A DNA stretch of 64,000 nt from Equus caballus (lineage: Eukaryota > Chordata > Mammalia > Perissodactyla > Equidae). How positions within the stretch are numbered: position 1 is the first letter of the stretch; the number at the start of each line of letters is the position of its first letter. The position numbers and the translations under genes were made by a program. Below, in pieces: positions 36,236-50,160 of this stretch. Location: the NCBI RefSeq assembly GCF_041296265.1, contig NC_091693.1, positions 23,932,001 to 23,996,000 on the forward strand, written 5' to 3'. The notes beneath the pieces are model-generated. The model had not been told where the DNA came from and did no database searches. It saw nothing but the letters and a program-made list of their open reading frames with translations.

Positions 36236-39200
36236 TTTTAAATTAATTTATTTTCTATTATGGTAACATTGTTTTATAACATTATGTAAATTTCAGGTGT
36301 TCATCGTTATATTTCAATTTCTGTGTAAATTACATCATGTTCACCACCAAAAGACTAATTATAATCCATCACAGCATGCATGTGCCTAATCACCCATTTA
36401 AACTTCTTCCTTCCCCCTTTCCTGTCTGGTAACCACCAATCCAATCTCTGTCTCTATGTGATTGTTTGTTGTTTTTATCTCCTACTTATGAGTGGGATCA
36501 TATAGTATTTGACTTTTTCCCTCTGACTTATTTCCCTTAGCATAATACCTTCAAGGTCCATCCATGTTTTCACAAATGGCTGGAATTCATCGCTTATTTG
36601 TGGCAGAGTAGTATTCCATTGTGTATATATACCACATCTTCTTTATCCCTTTATCCCTTGCTGGGCACCTAGAATGCTTCCAAGTCTTAGCTATTGTGAA
36701 CAATGCTGCAATGAACATAGGGAAGTATCTATCTTTATTCATTTGTGTTTTCATGTGCTTTGGATAAATACTCAGCAGTGGAAGAGCTGATCATATGGTA
36801 GTTCTATTCTTAATTTTTTGAGAGTTGTCATACTCTTTTCCATAGTGGCTGTACCAGTTTGCACTCCCACCAGCTGTGTATGAGAATTTCCTTCTCTCCA
36901 CATCCTCTCCAACACTGTTGTTTCCTGTCTTGTTAATTATAGCCATTCTGATGGGAGTAAGGTGTTACCTCACTGTAGTTTTGATTCGAATTTCCCTGAT
37001 GGTTAGTGATGTTGAACATCTTTTCATGTACCTGTTGGCCATCAGTATATCTTCTTTGCAGAAATTGCTGTTAAGATCTTTTGGCCACTTTTTAATTGGA
37101 TTTTTAGGTTTTTTTGTTGTTGAGATGTATGAATTCTTTGTATATTTTGGATATTAAACCCTCATCAGATATATGGTTTGCAAATCTCTTCTCCCAATTG
37201 TTAGGTTGTCTTTCCACTTTCTGGATGATTTCCTTTGCTGTGCAGAAGCTTTTCAGTTTGATGTAGTCCCATTTGTTTATTTTTTCTTTTGTTTCTCTTG
37301 CCCAGTCAGACATGGTACTTGAAAATATGCTGCTAAGACCAATGTCAAAGAGCATACTGCCTATCTTTTCTTCTAGAAGTTTCATAGTTTCAGGTCTTAC
37401 ATTCAAGTCTTTAATCCATTTTGAGTTGATTTTTGTGCATGGTGTAATACAATGGTCTACTTTCATTCATTTGCATGTGACTGCCCAATTTTCCCAACAC
37501 AATTTATTGACGAGACTTTCCTTTCTCCATTGTATATTCTTGGCTCCGTTTTTGAATATTAGCTGTCCATAAATGTGTGGGTTTATGTCTGGGCCCTTGA
37601 TTCTGTTACACTGATCTGTGTGTCTGTTTTTGTGCCAGTACCATGCTGTTTGGGTTATTATATCTTTGCAGTATATTTTGAAAGCAAGAAGCATGATACC
37701 TCCAGTGTTGTTCTTTTTTCTCGTGATTCCTTTGGCTATTTGGGTCTTTTCTTGTACCACATAAATTTTAGGATTCTTTGTTCTATTTCTGTGAAAAGTG
37801 TTGTTGGAATTTTTATAGGGATTGCATTGAATCTGTAGATTGATTAAGGAAGTATGGACATTTTAACTATACTAATTCTTCCAATCCAAGATCATGGAAT
37901 ATCTTCCCAATTCTTTGTGTCTTCTTCAATTTCTTTCAACAATGTTTTATAGTTTACAGTGTACAGATCTTTCACCTCTTTGATTAAGTTTATTCCTTGA
38001 TATTTTATTCTTTTTGTTGCAATTGTAAATGGTATTGTATTGTTAATTTCTCTTTCTGCTACTTCATTGTTAGTGTATAGAAACACAACTGATTTTTCTA
38101 TGTTGATTTTGTATCCTGAAACTTGACTGTATTCATTTATTATTTCTGAAAAATTTTTGGCGGATTCTGTAGCCTTTTCTATATATAAAATCATGTCGTC
38201 TGCAAATAGTGACAGCTTCACTTCTTCCTCTCCAGTTTGGATCCCATTTATTTCTTTTTCTTGCCTGATTGCTGTTGCTAGGACTTCCAATGCTATGTTA
38301 AATAAGAGTGGTGAAAGTGGGCATCCTTGCTGGTTCCTGTTCCTAGAGGGATAGCTTTCAGTTTTTCTCCATTGAGAATGATATTAGCTGTGGGTTTTTC
38401 ATATACAGCCTTTATTATGTTGAAGTGCTTTCCTTCTGTACCCATTTTATTCATAGTTTTTTTTACTATAAATGGAATGGATGCTGTATCTTGCCAAATG
38501 CTTTCTCTGCATCTATTGAGATGAACATGTGATTTTTATTCTATTTTGTTAATGTGGTGTATCACGTTGATTGATTTGTGGATGTTGAACCATCCCTGCA
38601 TCCCTGGAATAAAACCCACTTGATTATGGTATATGATCTTTTTAATGTATTGTTGTATTCAATTTGCTAGTATTTTGTGGAGGATTTTTGCATCTATGTT
38701 CATCAGTGGTATTGGCCTATAATTTTCTTTTTTTATGTTGTCCTTTTCTGGTTTTAGTATCAGGGTAATGTTGGTTTTGTAGAATGAGTTAGGAAGCTTC
38801 CACTCCTCTTTAATTTTTTTGAAGAGTTTGAGAAGGATAGATATTAATTCTTCTTTGAATGTTTGGCAGAATTTGCCGGGGAAGCCATCTGATTCTGGAC
38901 TTTTATTTTTGGGGAGGTTTTGGATTGCCTTTTGATCTCCTTACTGGCGATTGGTCTACTAAATTTCTGTATTTCTTCTTGATTTAATTTTGGAAGATTG
39001 TATGATTCTAGAAATCTATCCATTTCTTCTAGGTTTTCCAATTTGTTGGCATATAGCTTTTCATAGTATTCTCTTATATTCTATTGTATTTCTGAGGACT
39101 CCATTGTAATGTCTCCTCTTTCATTTCTGATTTTATTTATTTCAGCCTATCTTTTTTTCTTGGTTAGTCTAGCTAAAGGTTTGTCAATTTTGTTTATCTT

Positions 39201-42200
39201 TTCAAAGAACTAGCTCTTAGTTTCATTGAATTTTTTCTATTGTGTTTTTAGTCTCTGTTTCATTTGTTTCTGCTCTGATTTTCATTATTTCCTTCCTTCT
39301 ACTGATTTTTGGCTGTGTTTGTTGTTTTTCTAATTCCCTTAGGTGCAGTGTTACGTTTTTTGTTTGTGATTTTTCTTGTTTGTTAAGGGAAGCCTGTATT
39401 GCTATAAACTTCCCTCTTAGAACTGCTTTTGCTGTGTACCATAAAATTTGGCATGTCACTTTCATTTTCATTTGTCTCCAGGTATTTTTTTAATTTCTCC
39501 TTTGATTTCTTCATTGAATCAATAATCGTTCATTAGCATTTTGTTTAATCTCCACATATTTGTGGCTTTTCTGCTTTTCTTCCTGTAGTTGATTTCTAGT
39601 TTCATATCTTTGTGGTCAAAAAAGATGCTTGCTATTATTTCAGTCTTCTTAAATTTATGTAGACTTGTTTTGTGGCATAATATGTCATCTATCCTGGAGA
39701 ATTTCCTTTGTGCATTTGAAAAGAATGTATATTCTGTGGTTTTTGGATGAAATGTTCCGTATGTATCAACTAAGTGAATCTGGTCTAATGTGTCATTTAA
39801 GGCCAATGTTTCCTTATTGATCTTCTGCTTGGATGATCTATCCATTGGTGTAAGTGGAGTGTTAAAGTCCCCTACTATTGCTGTATTACTGTATATTTCT
39901 CCTTTTATATCTGTCAATAATTACTTCATATGTTTAGTTGCTCCTATGTTGAGTGTATAGATATTTACAAATGTCATATGCTCTTGTTGGATTATTCCCT
40001 TTATCATTATGTAGTGACCTTCTTTGCCTCTTGTTAAAGTCTATTATGTCTGATATAAGTATTGCTATCCCAGCTTTCTTTTCTTTGCCATTCGCATAGA
40101 GTATCTTTTTCCATCCCTTCACTTTCAGATTGTGAGTGTCTTTAGGTCTAAAGCGTGTATTTTGTATGCAGCATATATTTGGGTCTTGTTTTTTTATCCA
40201 ATTGGCCACCCTGTGCCTTTCGATTAGAGTATTTAGTCCCTTGACATTTAAAGTAGCTATTGGTAAGTATGCACTTGTTGCCATTTTGTTACATTTTATT
40301 AGGATGTTTTAGTAGTTCTTCTCTATTGATTTCTTCTTTTCTTGCTCTCTTCCCTTGTGGTTTGATGGATTTCTTTAGTATTGTTTTTGGCTTCCCTTCT
40401 CTTAATTTTTGTGTATTAATTATAGGTTTCTGGTTTGTGATTACTACGAGGTTCATATATAATAACCTACCTATATAGCAATCCATATTAAGTTGATTTT
40501 CTGTTTAGTTTGAGCTCTCACTAAAACTGCTACTCTTTTGCTCCCTTCCACTCGCCTTTTATGTTTTTCATATCAGGTCTAACCTCTTATTTTGTACATG
40601 TGTATCTGTCACTCTCTTATCATGGAAATAGATAATTTTAGTACTTTTGTCTTTTGACCTTCACGTTATCTTCATAGGTGGTTGATCAGCTGCCCTTACT
40701 GTATATTTGCCTTTACCATTGATTTTATTAATTTTTTAAAAGTAATTTTCTTATTCCTGTTTGTGGTCTTCTCTTTCTCACTTAAATACATCCCTTTAGC
40801 ATTTCTTGTGAGGCTGGTTTCTTGGTGATAAACTCCTTTAATTTTGCTTGTCTTGGAAACTCTTTATCTCTCCTTCCATTCTGTGTGACAACATTTCTGG
40901 GTAGAGTATTTTGGGCTGTAGGTTTTTTTCCTTTCAGCACTTTAAATATATCATGCCACTCCCTTCTAGCTTGTAAGGTTTCAGCTGAGAAGTCAGCTGA
41001 TAGCCTTATGGGGTTTTTTTTTGTGTGTAACTTGTTACCTTTCTCTTGTGGATTTTAGGATTCTCTCTTTAACTTTAATTCTTGACATTTTAATTATAAT
41101 GTATCCTGCTGTGGGCATCTTTGAGTTTACCTTGTTTGATATCTCCATAGCTTCTGTACTTGGATGTCTGTTTCCTTCCCTCTGTTAGGAAAAATTTCAC
41201 CTACTATTTCTTCAAATAGATTCTCTGCCCCTTTGTCTCTTTCTTCTCCTTCTGGGGCACCTATAATATAGGTGGTAGTTTGCTTGATGTTGTCCAAGAG
41301 GTCCCTTAGACTGTCCTCATTCTTTTTAATTCTTTTTTTATTTGGTTTCTTCAGCTTGGGTGATTTCCTCTAGTCTTTCATCCAGCTTGCTGGTCTATTC
41401 TTTTGTATCATATACTCTGCTATTGAGTCCCTCTAGTGAATTTTTTATTTCCAATATTGTATTCTTCATTTCTGATTGGTTCTTTTTTATATTTTTCAAT
41501 TCTTTGTTGAAGTTCTCACTGAGTTCATCCAATCTTCTCCCAATGTCAGGGAGCATACTTATGACTATTTGTTTGAACTCTCTTCAGGTAGATTGTTTAT
41601 TTCTTTTTCATTTAGTTCTTTTTCTGAGGTTTTGTGCTCTTCCCTTACTTGGAAAATTTTCCTTTGTATCCTCATTTTACCTCTTTCTCTGTGCTTATAT
41701 GTATGTATTGGGTGGGTCAGCTACATCCCCCAATCTTGGAGAGGTAGGCTTACATAAGAGATGCCTAATGAAGCCCACCAGTGTGCTTCCTCATCATCAT
41801 CAGTTCCAAATGTTCCAGGAGTTTCCCCCATGTGGGCTACGTGTGTTCTGTTGTGGCAGAGTTGCTCTTGTTGCAGGTGCCTGGGTAGGCTATGCTGTCC
41901 CCCTGGCCAGCTGGTTGTAATTCTCATCTGTGTGGTGGCTGCTATGGACCCTTCAGTCGCTTTATTTGGCATAGGGAACCCCAGCACAGTTTGTTGCAAG
42001 GTCTAGTAGCAGATTACTGTTGCAGTTTTTCTTTTAAGTGAGTAGGCACCCAGCTTGGCTGGTTGCTTGACTCAGGAGCTTATAATTTCTGTAGGCCTCT
42101 GGCCTGCAAGGCACTTGTCAGTTCTCTCAGGATTGAAGCTGAGTGGGGTTGGCCCCAGGCACAGGAGCACTTAACTTTTTCAAGCATTGGAAGGTGAGGC

Positions 42201-43255
42201 CGATCTCCTATGTGGCTGTTTGAGAAGTACATTTCCACTGCAGCTGACAAGCTTCACCACCCACAGGGCCATATACATCATCAAAACAGTCCTGCCTCAT
42301 GTGCAAGCCCCAATCTACTGAAGCAGGCCCCATCACCCCACTGCAGAGGCCCCACACACTCCACCAATTCCCCAAAGCCTCCACCTGCTCCTCATATATG
42401 CCCTGCCCCAGAGAGGCAGACCCACTTGCTGGGTTGCAGAGTTTCCAGGCACGCCATGTATGTGGGCCCACAAGTTGTCAGAGGGCTTGCTTTTGGGTGG
42501 GGCCAGTCCCTAGGGCCAGCTGCCTGCCCTGACTGATTGGATTAAGTCAGGGATCTACTGGGTGGAGCAGACCCCAGGCTACAGGCCAGGGGAAGAACTC
42601 CAATAGCATCTGCCAGTGTCTGTCAGTACTCCTATACTAGGTCACAAAAATGGCTTCCAAAAATGTCTCAGTATCTCAGGAGGTGGTCCCAGCCTGGGGA
42701 GGTCTCACCTCTCACCAAGATGCACCCAGAGCCTGTCAACTGAGTCCCTTTTCACCAAAGAACCGTGCTTCTTTCTTTCTAGTTATTTTAGGCTGCTTTC
42801 TGAAATGGGTGTTTGTTTGTGGGCCCTTTAAGAGCAGGCTTTTTTACCCTTGTGTCTCATAGCTTTTTGGGGTACTCCCCATTGTTGTTAGTAACCAGTA
42901 AAGCCAGATATTATAACATTCGTCTTGGTTGTGCTGAGTCCAAAAACTTCTTATAGTGATAATGCTCCCCTTCTCAGATTCCCCACTCCTCCAGGGAAAG
43001 CTGCTTACCTTAAGATTGCTCCCAGCCAGTCATGAAATGCCACAGTTTGTGAAGGTGGCTTTTTTCCCTCCAGAAATGAATTTCTACCTCTTTCATCTCA
43101 GTTAGCACTGTCCCTTGTTGTGGGTGTTCCTTTTATCCAGTTTTTCTGTTCTTTCTCAGGGGTAATTGTTCCAAGAGTGGTTGTAAATTTGTTGTGTCTT
43201 TGGGAGGAGGTGAGTTAAGAGTCTGCCTACACTGGAATGTTGACACCACCTCCCA
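36236..43255 (-). mobile_element. Near full-length LINE-1, antisense
   Basis: It runs from a 3' end at about 36236 to a 5' region near 43255, about 7.0 kb, which is the size of a complete L1. ORF2 starts at 40284 with MATSAYLPIATLNVKGLN, followed by RVANWIKKQDPNICC, the usual endonuclease start. Reverse transcriptase pieces lie at 38290-37892 ([10 protein letters not shown]) and the C-terminal end at 37760-37104. ORF1 should lie at about 40.4-41.7 kb and the 5' UTR at 41.7-43.2 kb. ORF2 is broken into several frames, so the copy is not expected to move by itself. Confidence 0.88.
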
Positions 43256-43261
43256 TCAAAT

Positions 43262-45580
43262 TCTTATATATCCTTGTTTAAATTTATTCCTAACAATTTC
43301 ATTTTATTTTTGATGCAATTGTAAAGGGGATTATTTCTTTATTCTTTTTTCAGATTTGTCATGTTTAGTGTATAGAAATTCAACTGATTTCCGTATGGTG
43401 ATTTTGTATCCTGTAAATTTACTAAATTCACTCATTAGTTCTAGCAATTTTTTGGAGTCTTTTTCATTTTCTCTATATAAGACCATACCATCTGCAAACA
43501 GAGACCATTTTACTTCCTTTCTGATTTAAATTCATTTGGTTCTTTCTCTTGTTTGATCGCTCTGCCCAAGACTTCCAGTACTGTACTGAATAGGACTGGT
43601 CATCCTTGCTTGTTTCTGATCTTAGAGGAAAAACTTTCAGCTTTTCACTGTTGAGGGTGATGTTAGCTATGGGCTTATACTACATGGCCTTTATTTTATT
43701 GAGCTATGTTTATTCTATACCCAATTTCATGAGAGTTTTCATCATGAAAGAATGTTGTATTTTGTCAAATACTTTCTTGGTATCTATTGAGACAATCATA
43801 TGATCTATATCTTTCATTTTATCAATATGGTGTATCACATTTATTGATTTGCCTATATTGAACAATACTTGTGTCCCAAACTCACTAGATTATGGTGCAT
43901 AATCCTTTTAATGTGTTCTTGAATCTTGTTTGCTAAGGTTTTGTTGTTAATTTTTGCATCTACATTCACCAGGGATAGTGGTCCCTAATTTTCTTTTCCT
44001 GTATTGTCCTTATGAGGCTTTGGTGTTATGATAATTATGTTTGTATGTGCTTCCTCTTCTTCAATATTTTGAAAGAATTTGAGAAGGATTGACATTAATT
44101 CCCCCTTTAAATGTTTGGTAGAATTCAGCAGTGAAGCCATCTGGTCCTGAGATTTTCTGTTGGGAGATTTTGGATAACTGATTCAAGGTCCCTCCTTTTG
44201 TTGGTTTGTTCAGATTTTCTATTTATTTTTTTATTTAATCTTGGTAGATTGTATTTTTCTAGCAATTTATCCATTTCTTATAGGTCATCCAACTTGTTGG
44301 TACGTAATTGTTTATAGTAACATATTATGATCCTATATATTTCTGTAGTATCAGTTGTAATGTCCTCTCTTTCATTTCTGATTTTATTTGTTTGAGTATT
44401 ATCTCTTTTTTTCCTAATTGATCTCCCCAAAGGCTTGAAAATTTTATTTATCTTTTTGAAAAACCAACTCTTAGTTTTGTTGACCTTTCTATTGTTTTTC
44501 TGGTGACTACTTCATTTGTTTCCATTCTGATCTTTCTTATTTTCTTCCTTCTACCAACCTTGGACTTAGTTTGTTCTTCTTCTTCAGTTCCTTCAGGTGT
44601 AAAGTTAGGTTTGGTAATTGAAATATATCTATTTTCTTAATATATGCATTTATTGCTATAAATTTCCCTCTTGGAACTACTTTTGCTGCACCCCATAGGT
44701 TTTGGTGTATTGTGTGTCCATTTTCATTTGTTTCAAGATACTCTTTTATTTTCCTTTAGATTCCTTGTTTGTCCCACTGGTTGTTAAGGAGTGTGTTGTT
44801 TAGTTTCTACATGTTTGTAAATTGTTGGCTTTCCTCTCATTGTTGATTTCTAGTTTCATACCATTGTGGTCAGAAAGGATACTTGGTATGATGTCAATTT
44901 TCCTGAGTTTGTTAAGACTCATTTTGTGTTCTATCTTATGATCTATCCTGGAGAGTGTTCCGTGTGTGCTTGAGAAGACTGTGTATTCAAATGCTGTTGA
45001 AAGGAGTGTTCTGTATATGTCTATTAAGTCCAGTTGGTCTAAAGTATGGTTCATGTCCAGTGTTTCTGTGTTGATTTTCTATCTGGATGATCTATCAATT
45101 TCTAGAAGTGGAGTATTGACGCACTCTGCTATTATTACACTATTGTCTATTTCTTCCTTCAGATGTGTTAGTATTTGCTAAAGATGTTTAGGTGCTGTGA
45201 TGTTGCATGCATATGTATTTACGATAGCTGTATCTTCTTGATGAGTTTACCTCTTTGTAATTATATAATGGCCTTGTCTTTTGTTTCCATATTGGTTTAA
45301 AGTCTATTTTTTTCTGATATAAGTACAGCTACCTCCACTTCTTTTTGTTTTCCACTTTCATGGAAATAGCAAGAGAGTGAGAAAAAATCAATAAGATGGC
45401 ATTGGTAAGTCATTACATATCAATAATTACTGGAAGTGTAATTGGACTTAATTCTCCAAACAAAAGGCACAGATAGATAATTTTAAAAAGTATATGTTAC
45501 CTACAAGAGACTCACTTCAGCTTTAAGTACACACACAGGCTGAAAGTGAATGTATGCAAGGCTTAAATGGGGCTTAGAGA
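43262..45580. mobile_element. L1 fragment with inverted 5' piece
   Basis: 43262-45350 is antisense L1 ORF2 reading upward into the endonuclease region (DQLDLIDIYRTLLS at 45054-44980). From about 45360 to 45580 the strand flips: catatcaataattac, acctacaagagactcacttc and ggctgaaagtgaatgtatg are sense ORF2 5' sequence. This is the pattern left by twin-priming retrotransposition. It is broken and diverged. Confidence 0.78.
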
Positions 45581-46811
45581 TAGTAAATGATGTACAGAGA
45601 AATACTGATCTCTTATGTTTTTCTGTTTATGTAGCCAGATTATGTCTTTGGCTATCAGCTAACAGGTATACAATGGGCTCATTATGGAGTAGCCATGATA
45701 GCAAATATAGTCTATGCATCTGGCCTAACAGCATGAATGTCTTCTCATCAAGGATGTCTTAACTTCTGCTGCTGTTGAATGTCCAAACATCAGAGTGATT
45801 CAAAGCCCTTGATATAGTGCTAGCCCTCTCACAGAGACAAACTAGCCACTTGTTGAAAGTTGATGGCATAAGACCCATACCATTGTTGGCTAGTGATCAG
45901 TCTTTATCAAGATTGACACATGATCCAGGTATGTATTTGTCTTTCTTGCTTGCATGGCCTCAGCCAAAACTACTATATCTGAGTTCATTGTCTCACTCTG
46001 GAGTACGCACGTTATGGCAAATGAGGTGGGTAAATGCCTATACTGCCAAGGAAGTTACTAGTTTTATTATATACAGAATAACCTAAGAGATGTCAGCCTG
46101 ATAGAATTTGCAATGGCCTCTTACTAGTAGAGGTAAGATGCCAGCATGGAGGTGACACTCTGCAGAGGGTGGAGCACTGACCTTCAAGGGCGGGTTCCTT
46201 GGATATCTCCATGTCCAATAGTGGCAATTGTATAATATTGTGTACACAATAGGTAACATCTATAGTTCTGGAAACCGAGGGTTTAATTAAGAGTGATTCT
46301 TTTCACCATCACCTGCAGTGACATACTTGGGAATTATGTGTTTCATATCCCACAACTACAGGTGTCCTGGGTCTAGGTATTCTGATTATCAGGATGAAGA
46401 TCACTTCAACCCTGGGAAGCAATAAGGGTTACAATGAACTCGAATCTATAGATGCCTCCTGATCATTTCCAGCTCTTCATATTGGTTAGAAAGCAGCCAT
46501 AGAAGAAGATGGTAAGTAGCCCTTATCTTCATCAGGTAGTATTGTTGCTACCTAATGTGTCAAGGAAGAGGTGTTTGGAAATCATAGAGAGAGTGTCTCT
46601 TAGTACTCAAATGCCAAATTAATCATAAATGCTCAATTTAAGCAAACACAGCCCAACAGGATCATGGTTAAACAAACAAACAAACAAACACAACAAAATA
46701 GGGGCTATTTCCCCTTAAGAATGAAGGCATGGGTTAGCCAACCATGAATATTAATCAGACCAGTGGATGTGTTGCTAACAATGAGAGAAATCTCTAAAGG
46801 GTGGTAGAGGG
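45581..46811. other. Unassigned diverged DNA, possibly an old ERVL-type internal piece
   Basis: There is no host exon here. Some words (tggagtagccatgatagcaa, gatggcataagaccc) recall internal sequence of ERVL-like fossils, but I cannot fix the family or the limits. An (aaac)n run lies at 46672-46692. Confidence 0.3.
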
Positions 46812-47315
46812 ATGCGGTGGGCTGATAGTAGCCCCATAGATAACCGGGTTCTAATCCCTGGGACCCGCGAATATTAACTTTATTGCAAAGAGGATTTGCA
46901 GGAATGATGAAGTTAAGGATCTTGAGAAGGGGAGATCATTCAGGATTTTCTAAATGTCATCACAAGTGTCCTTTTAGAGAGGGGTTGAGAGAGATTTGGG
47001 TACACAGAAGAGGAGAGGGTGATGAGACAATGGAAGCACAGAGAAATTTGAAGATGCTACTCTGCTGGCTTTGGAGATGCAGGAAGTGGTCATGAGCCAA
47101 TGAATGCAAGCAATGCAGGTCTAGAAACTGGAAAAGACAAGGGAAGAGATTCTTATCCTGAGCCCCCTGAGAGAGTGTGGTCCCGCTGGAAACTTGACTT
47201 CAGCCTAATGAAAATGATTTCAGACTTTTGCTTCTAGAACTATAAGAATAAATGTGTATTCTTTTAAGCCAACAAGATTGTGGAGATTTTTTACAGCAAC
47301 AATAATTAACACAGT
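46812..47315 (+). mobile_element. MLT1-type MaLR solo LTR
   Basis: It has the familiar MaLR order: a start resembling tgggctgatag and ggttctaatccctgggac, then gcaaagaggatttgcagg and atcacaagtgtccttttag, then gaactataagaataaatgtg and ttttaagccaacaag. The end is at about 47313. It belongs to the ERVL-MaLR family, is about 500 bases long, and is old judging by its divergence. No internal part was recognised beside it. Confidence 0.8.
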
Positions 47316-48549
47316 GGGGGAGATGATAAATGTAACAAGGGCCATGAAACCAGTTGCAGCAGTGGGGGGGGGGGGGGTGGTGGTGTATCTTCCCAGTAAC
47401 TCTCACCTTGTGTGTCTTTTTCCCTTGAAATTTTGAACAGCAACCATCCTGAAAAATGGATGCAGTAAACTTAATGAGAGGCAGGAAATGTTCTAAGTGG
47501 TGCAAGGAAGGGATGACGTAGCAGATGCTGAAACTGCTCTGCCCATGTTAAAAATGGATACTCTTTTCAATTTTGTGAACACCACCTCCTAGTGTTCATT
47601 CACTCCCCACAGCCAGCACCTGTGTCTCCTTGACGGAGGGCTACCCTCAGTCTGTCAGAATCCACTGTTTCTGCAAACATGGAGAATCAGAAGTCTCTGG
47701 GAATTTATGTCCCATTGGGTCAGTTTACAACTCCAGGCTGATGGGCAAAGGTATAGGAATAACCTAACTCCCTTTCACTCTGGTGGGGCAGCCCTCAGGT
47801 GTGAATTTTTTTCAGGGTTCACCTGAGAGACTTTTCCGAAATCAGCTCCCTTGCAATTTGGTTATGTCATCCCTCTTTTGGCTTCCTTCTCTTTTTTCTC
47901 CCATCTCCCTACTTCTCTGTAAGCCCCTCATCCACACTCCAGAATCATTCCTTAAATAAACTACTTCTCCATGAATCTCCATCTCAAGACTTTTCTGGGT
48001 AAGATAACCAAAGCAAGGTGCTTTTTTGGTTGGTTTGTTTATTTCATTTTCTACTTATTTTTCCTGGTGCATAGAAATGACTTCGATTGTATGTATCTTC
48101 CATCCAGTGATGCTGATAAAGTTACTGTTTTTAATGTAATTGTTTACTGTGTTTTTTCTATGTAAACAATTCAGCCACTTGAAATAAAATTTTATACCAT
48201 TCTTCCCAGTGCTTATACCTTATTATTATTATTATTATCATCAATCATCATCATCATCACCTTTAGCCTTAATGCACTTGTTAGGACCTCCAGCACAGTG
48301 CTTAATAGAGTAGTGATGGAAAATTTCTTTATGTCATTCCTAATTGCAATGGCAAATATATCAACTTTTCCGTTATAAGCATGATGTTTCTTTAGTTCTT
48401 TATAAATTTCTTCACAATTCAAATGAGAAAAAATTCCATTAAAATATAATGAAAACCTATTGGTCATAACCAATATTTTTCTTCTGCATGTGATCAGCTA
48501 AACATATTTTCCTCTCTATTTTGTTAAATACATTGGTTGATTTTTTTAT
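47316..48549. other. No gene; simple repeats and unassigned DNA
   Basis: A G run (47366-47376) and (tta)/(atc) repeats (48221-48260) are visible. 47580-47990 is unassigned. 48260-48530 may be an eroded L1 piece. No exon was recognised. Confidence 0.4.
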
Positions 48550-50160
48550 GTTTTTATTTTTATTCTTTATTATTTTATTGAGGTCATAATGGTTTATAAC
48601 ATTATGAAAGTTCAGGTGTACACTGTTACTTATCATTCACCATATATATGTTGACTTTTACCCTTTTGTCCACCCCCCAATCCCCTTCACCTCTGGTAAC
48701 CACTAATCTGTTCTCTTTGTCCATGTGTTTGTTTATCTTCCACATATGAGTGAAATCATGCAGTGTTTATCTTTCTCTGTCTAGCCTATTTCACTTAACA
48801 TAATACCCTCAAGGTCCAACCATATTGCTGCAAATGGAATGATTTTGTCTTTTTTTCCGAGGAAGATTAGCCCTGAGCTAACTACTGCCAATCTTCCTCT
48901 TTTTGCTGAGGAAGACTAGCCCTGAGCTAACATCCATGCCCATCTTCCCCTACTTTATATGTGGGATGCCTACCACAGCATGGCTTGACAAGTGATGCCA
49001 TGTCCACACCCAGGATCTGAACCGGAGAACCCCTGGCCGCCGAGAAGCAGAACATGTGCACTTAACTACTGCACCACCAGACCGGCCCCTGATTTTGTCT
49101 TTTTTATGGCTGAGTAGTATTCCGTTGTGTATATGTATACCACATATTCTTTATCCATTCGTCAGTTGAGAGGCACTTGGGTTGCTTCCAGGTGTTGGTT
49201 AACGTGAATAATGCTGCAGTGAACAGAAAGGTGCATGAGTCTCTTTGAATTGTTGATTTCAAGTTCTTTGGATAAATACCCAGTAGTGGGATAGCTGGGT
49301 CATATGAGATTACTATTTTCAATTTTTTAAGAAATCTACATACTGTTTTCCATAGTGGCTACACCAGTTTGCATTCCCACCAGCAGTGTATGAGGGTTCT
49401 CTTTTCTCCACATCGTCTCCAAGATTTGCTATTTTTTGTCTTGGTGATTATAGCCATTCTGAGAGGTGTAAGGTCGTGTGTCATTGTAGTTTTGATTTGC
49501 ATTTCCCTAATTGAACATCTTTCTGTGTGCCTATTAGCCATCTGTATATCTTCTTTGGTAAAGTGTCTGTTCATATCCTCTGGCCATTTTTTGATCGGGT
49601 TGTGTGTTTTCGTTTTTGTTTAGTTTTATGAGTTCTTTATATAGTTTGGAGATTAACGTCTTGTCAGATATATGATTTGCAAATATTTTCTCCCAGTTGG
49701 TGGATTGTCTTTTAGTTTTGTTTCTAGTTTCCTTTGCCTTGCAGAAGCTCTTTGGTCTGATGTAGTCCATTTCTTTTGCCTGAGGAGGCATGGTATTCGA
49801 AAAGATGCTGCTGAGATCCATGTCAAAGAGTGTAGTATCTATATTTTCTTCTAGGGGTTTTATCATTTCAGGACTTACATTCATGTCTTTAATCCGTTTT
49901 GAGTTAATTTGTGTGCATGGTGTTAAGATAATGGTCTACTTTCATTCCTTCGCATGTGGCTGTCCAGTTTTCCCAACACCATTTATTGAAGATCCTTCTC
50001 TCTCTACATGGTACATTCTTACCTCCTTTGTCCAAGGTTACCTGTCCGCAGATGTTTGGTTTTATTTCTGGGCTTTCAATTCTGTTACATTGATCTGTGT
50101 CTGTTTTTGTACCAAAAACATTCTGTTTTGATTACTATAGCTTTTGAATTCACTGTCATT
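48550..50160 (-). mobile_element. L1 3' part, antisense, with an ERE inside
   Basis: The L1 3' end begins near 48550 (ttattgaggtcataatggtt) and continues into ORF2 C-terminal frames ([12 protein letters not shown] at about 49290; [20 protein letters not shown] at 49574). The copy stops near 50160, so it is 5'-truncated or cut by rearrangement. Confidence 0.85.
48857..49089 (-). mobile_element. ERE SINE (equine tRNA-derived) in L1
   Basis: It has the complete ERE order in reverse: gaggaagattagccctgag, gatgcctaccacagcatgg, caggatctgaaccggagaac, and accaccagaccggcccc. It is flanked by tgattttgtcttttt on both sides (48840-48855 and 49090-49104), a clear target-site duplication inside L1 sequence. 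Confidence 0.95.

Noticed and set aside
36876-42006. Many frames of 80-190 residues as host genes
   Set aside because: They lie in an antisense L1; the matching strand shows ORF2 endonuclease and reverse transcriptase words. The others are shadows of L1.
47200-47505. Minus-strand 101-residue frame
   Set aside because: It spans the end of a MaLR LTR and a G run. It has no family features.
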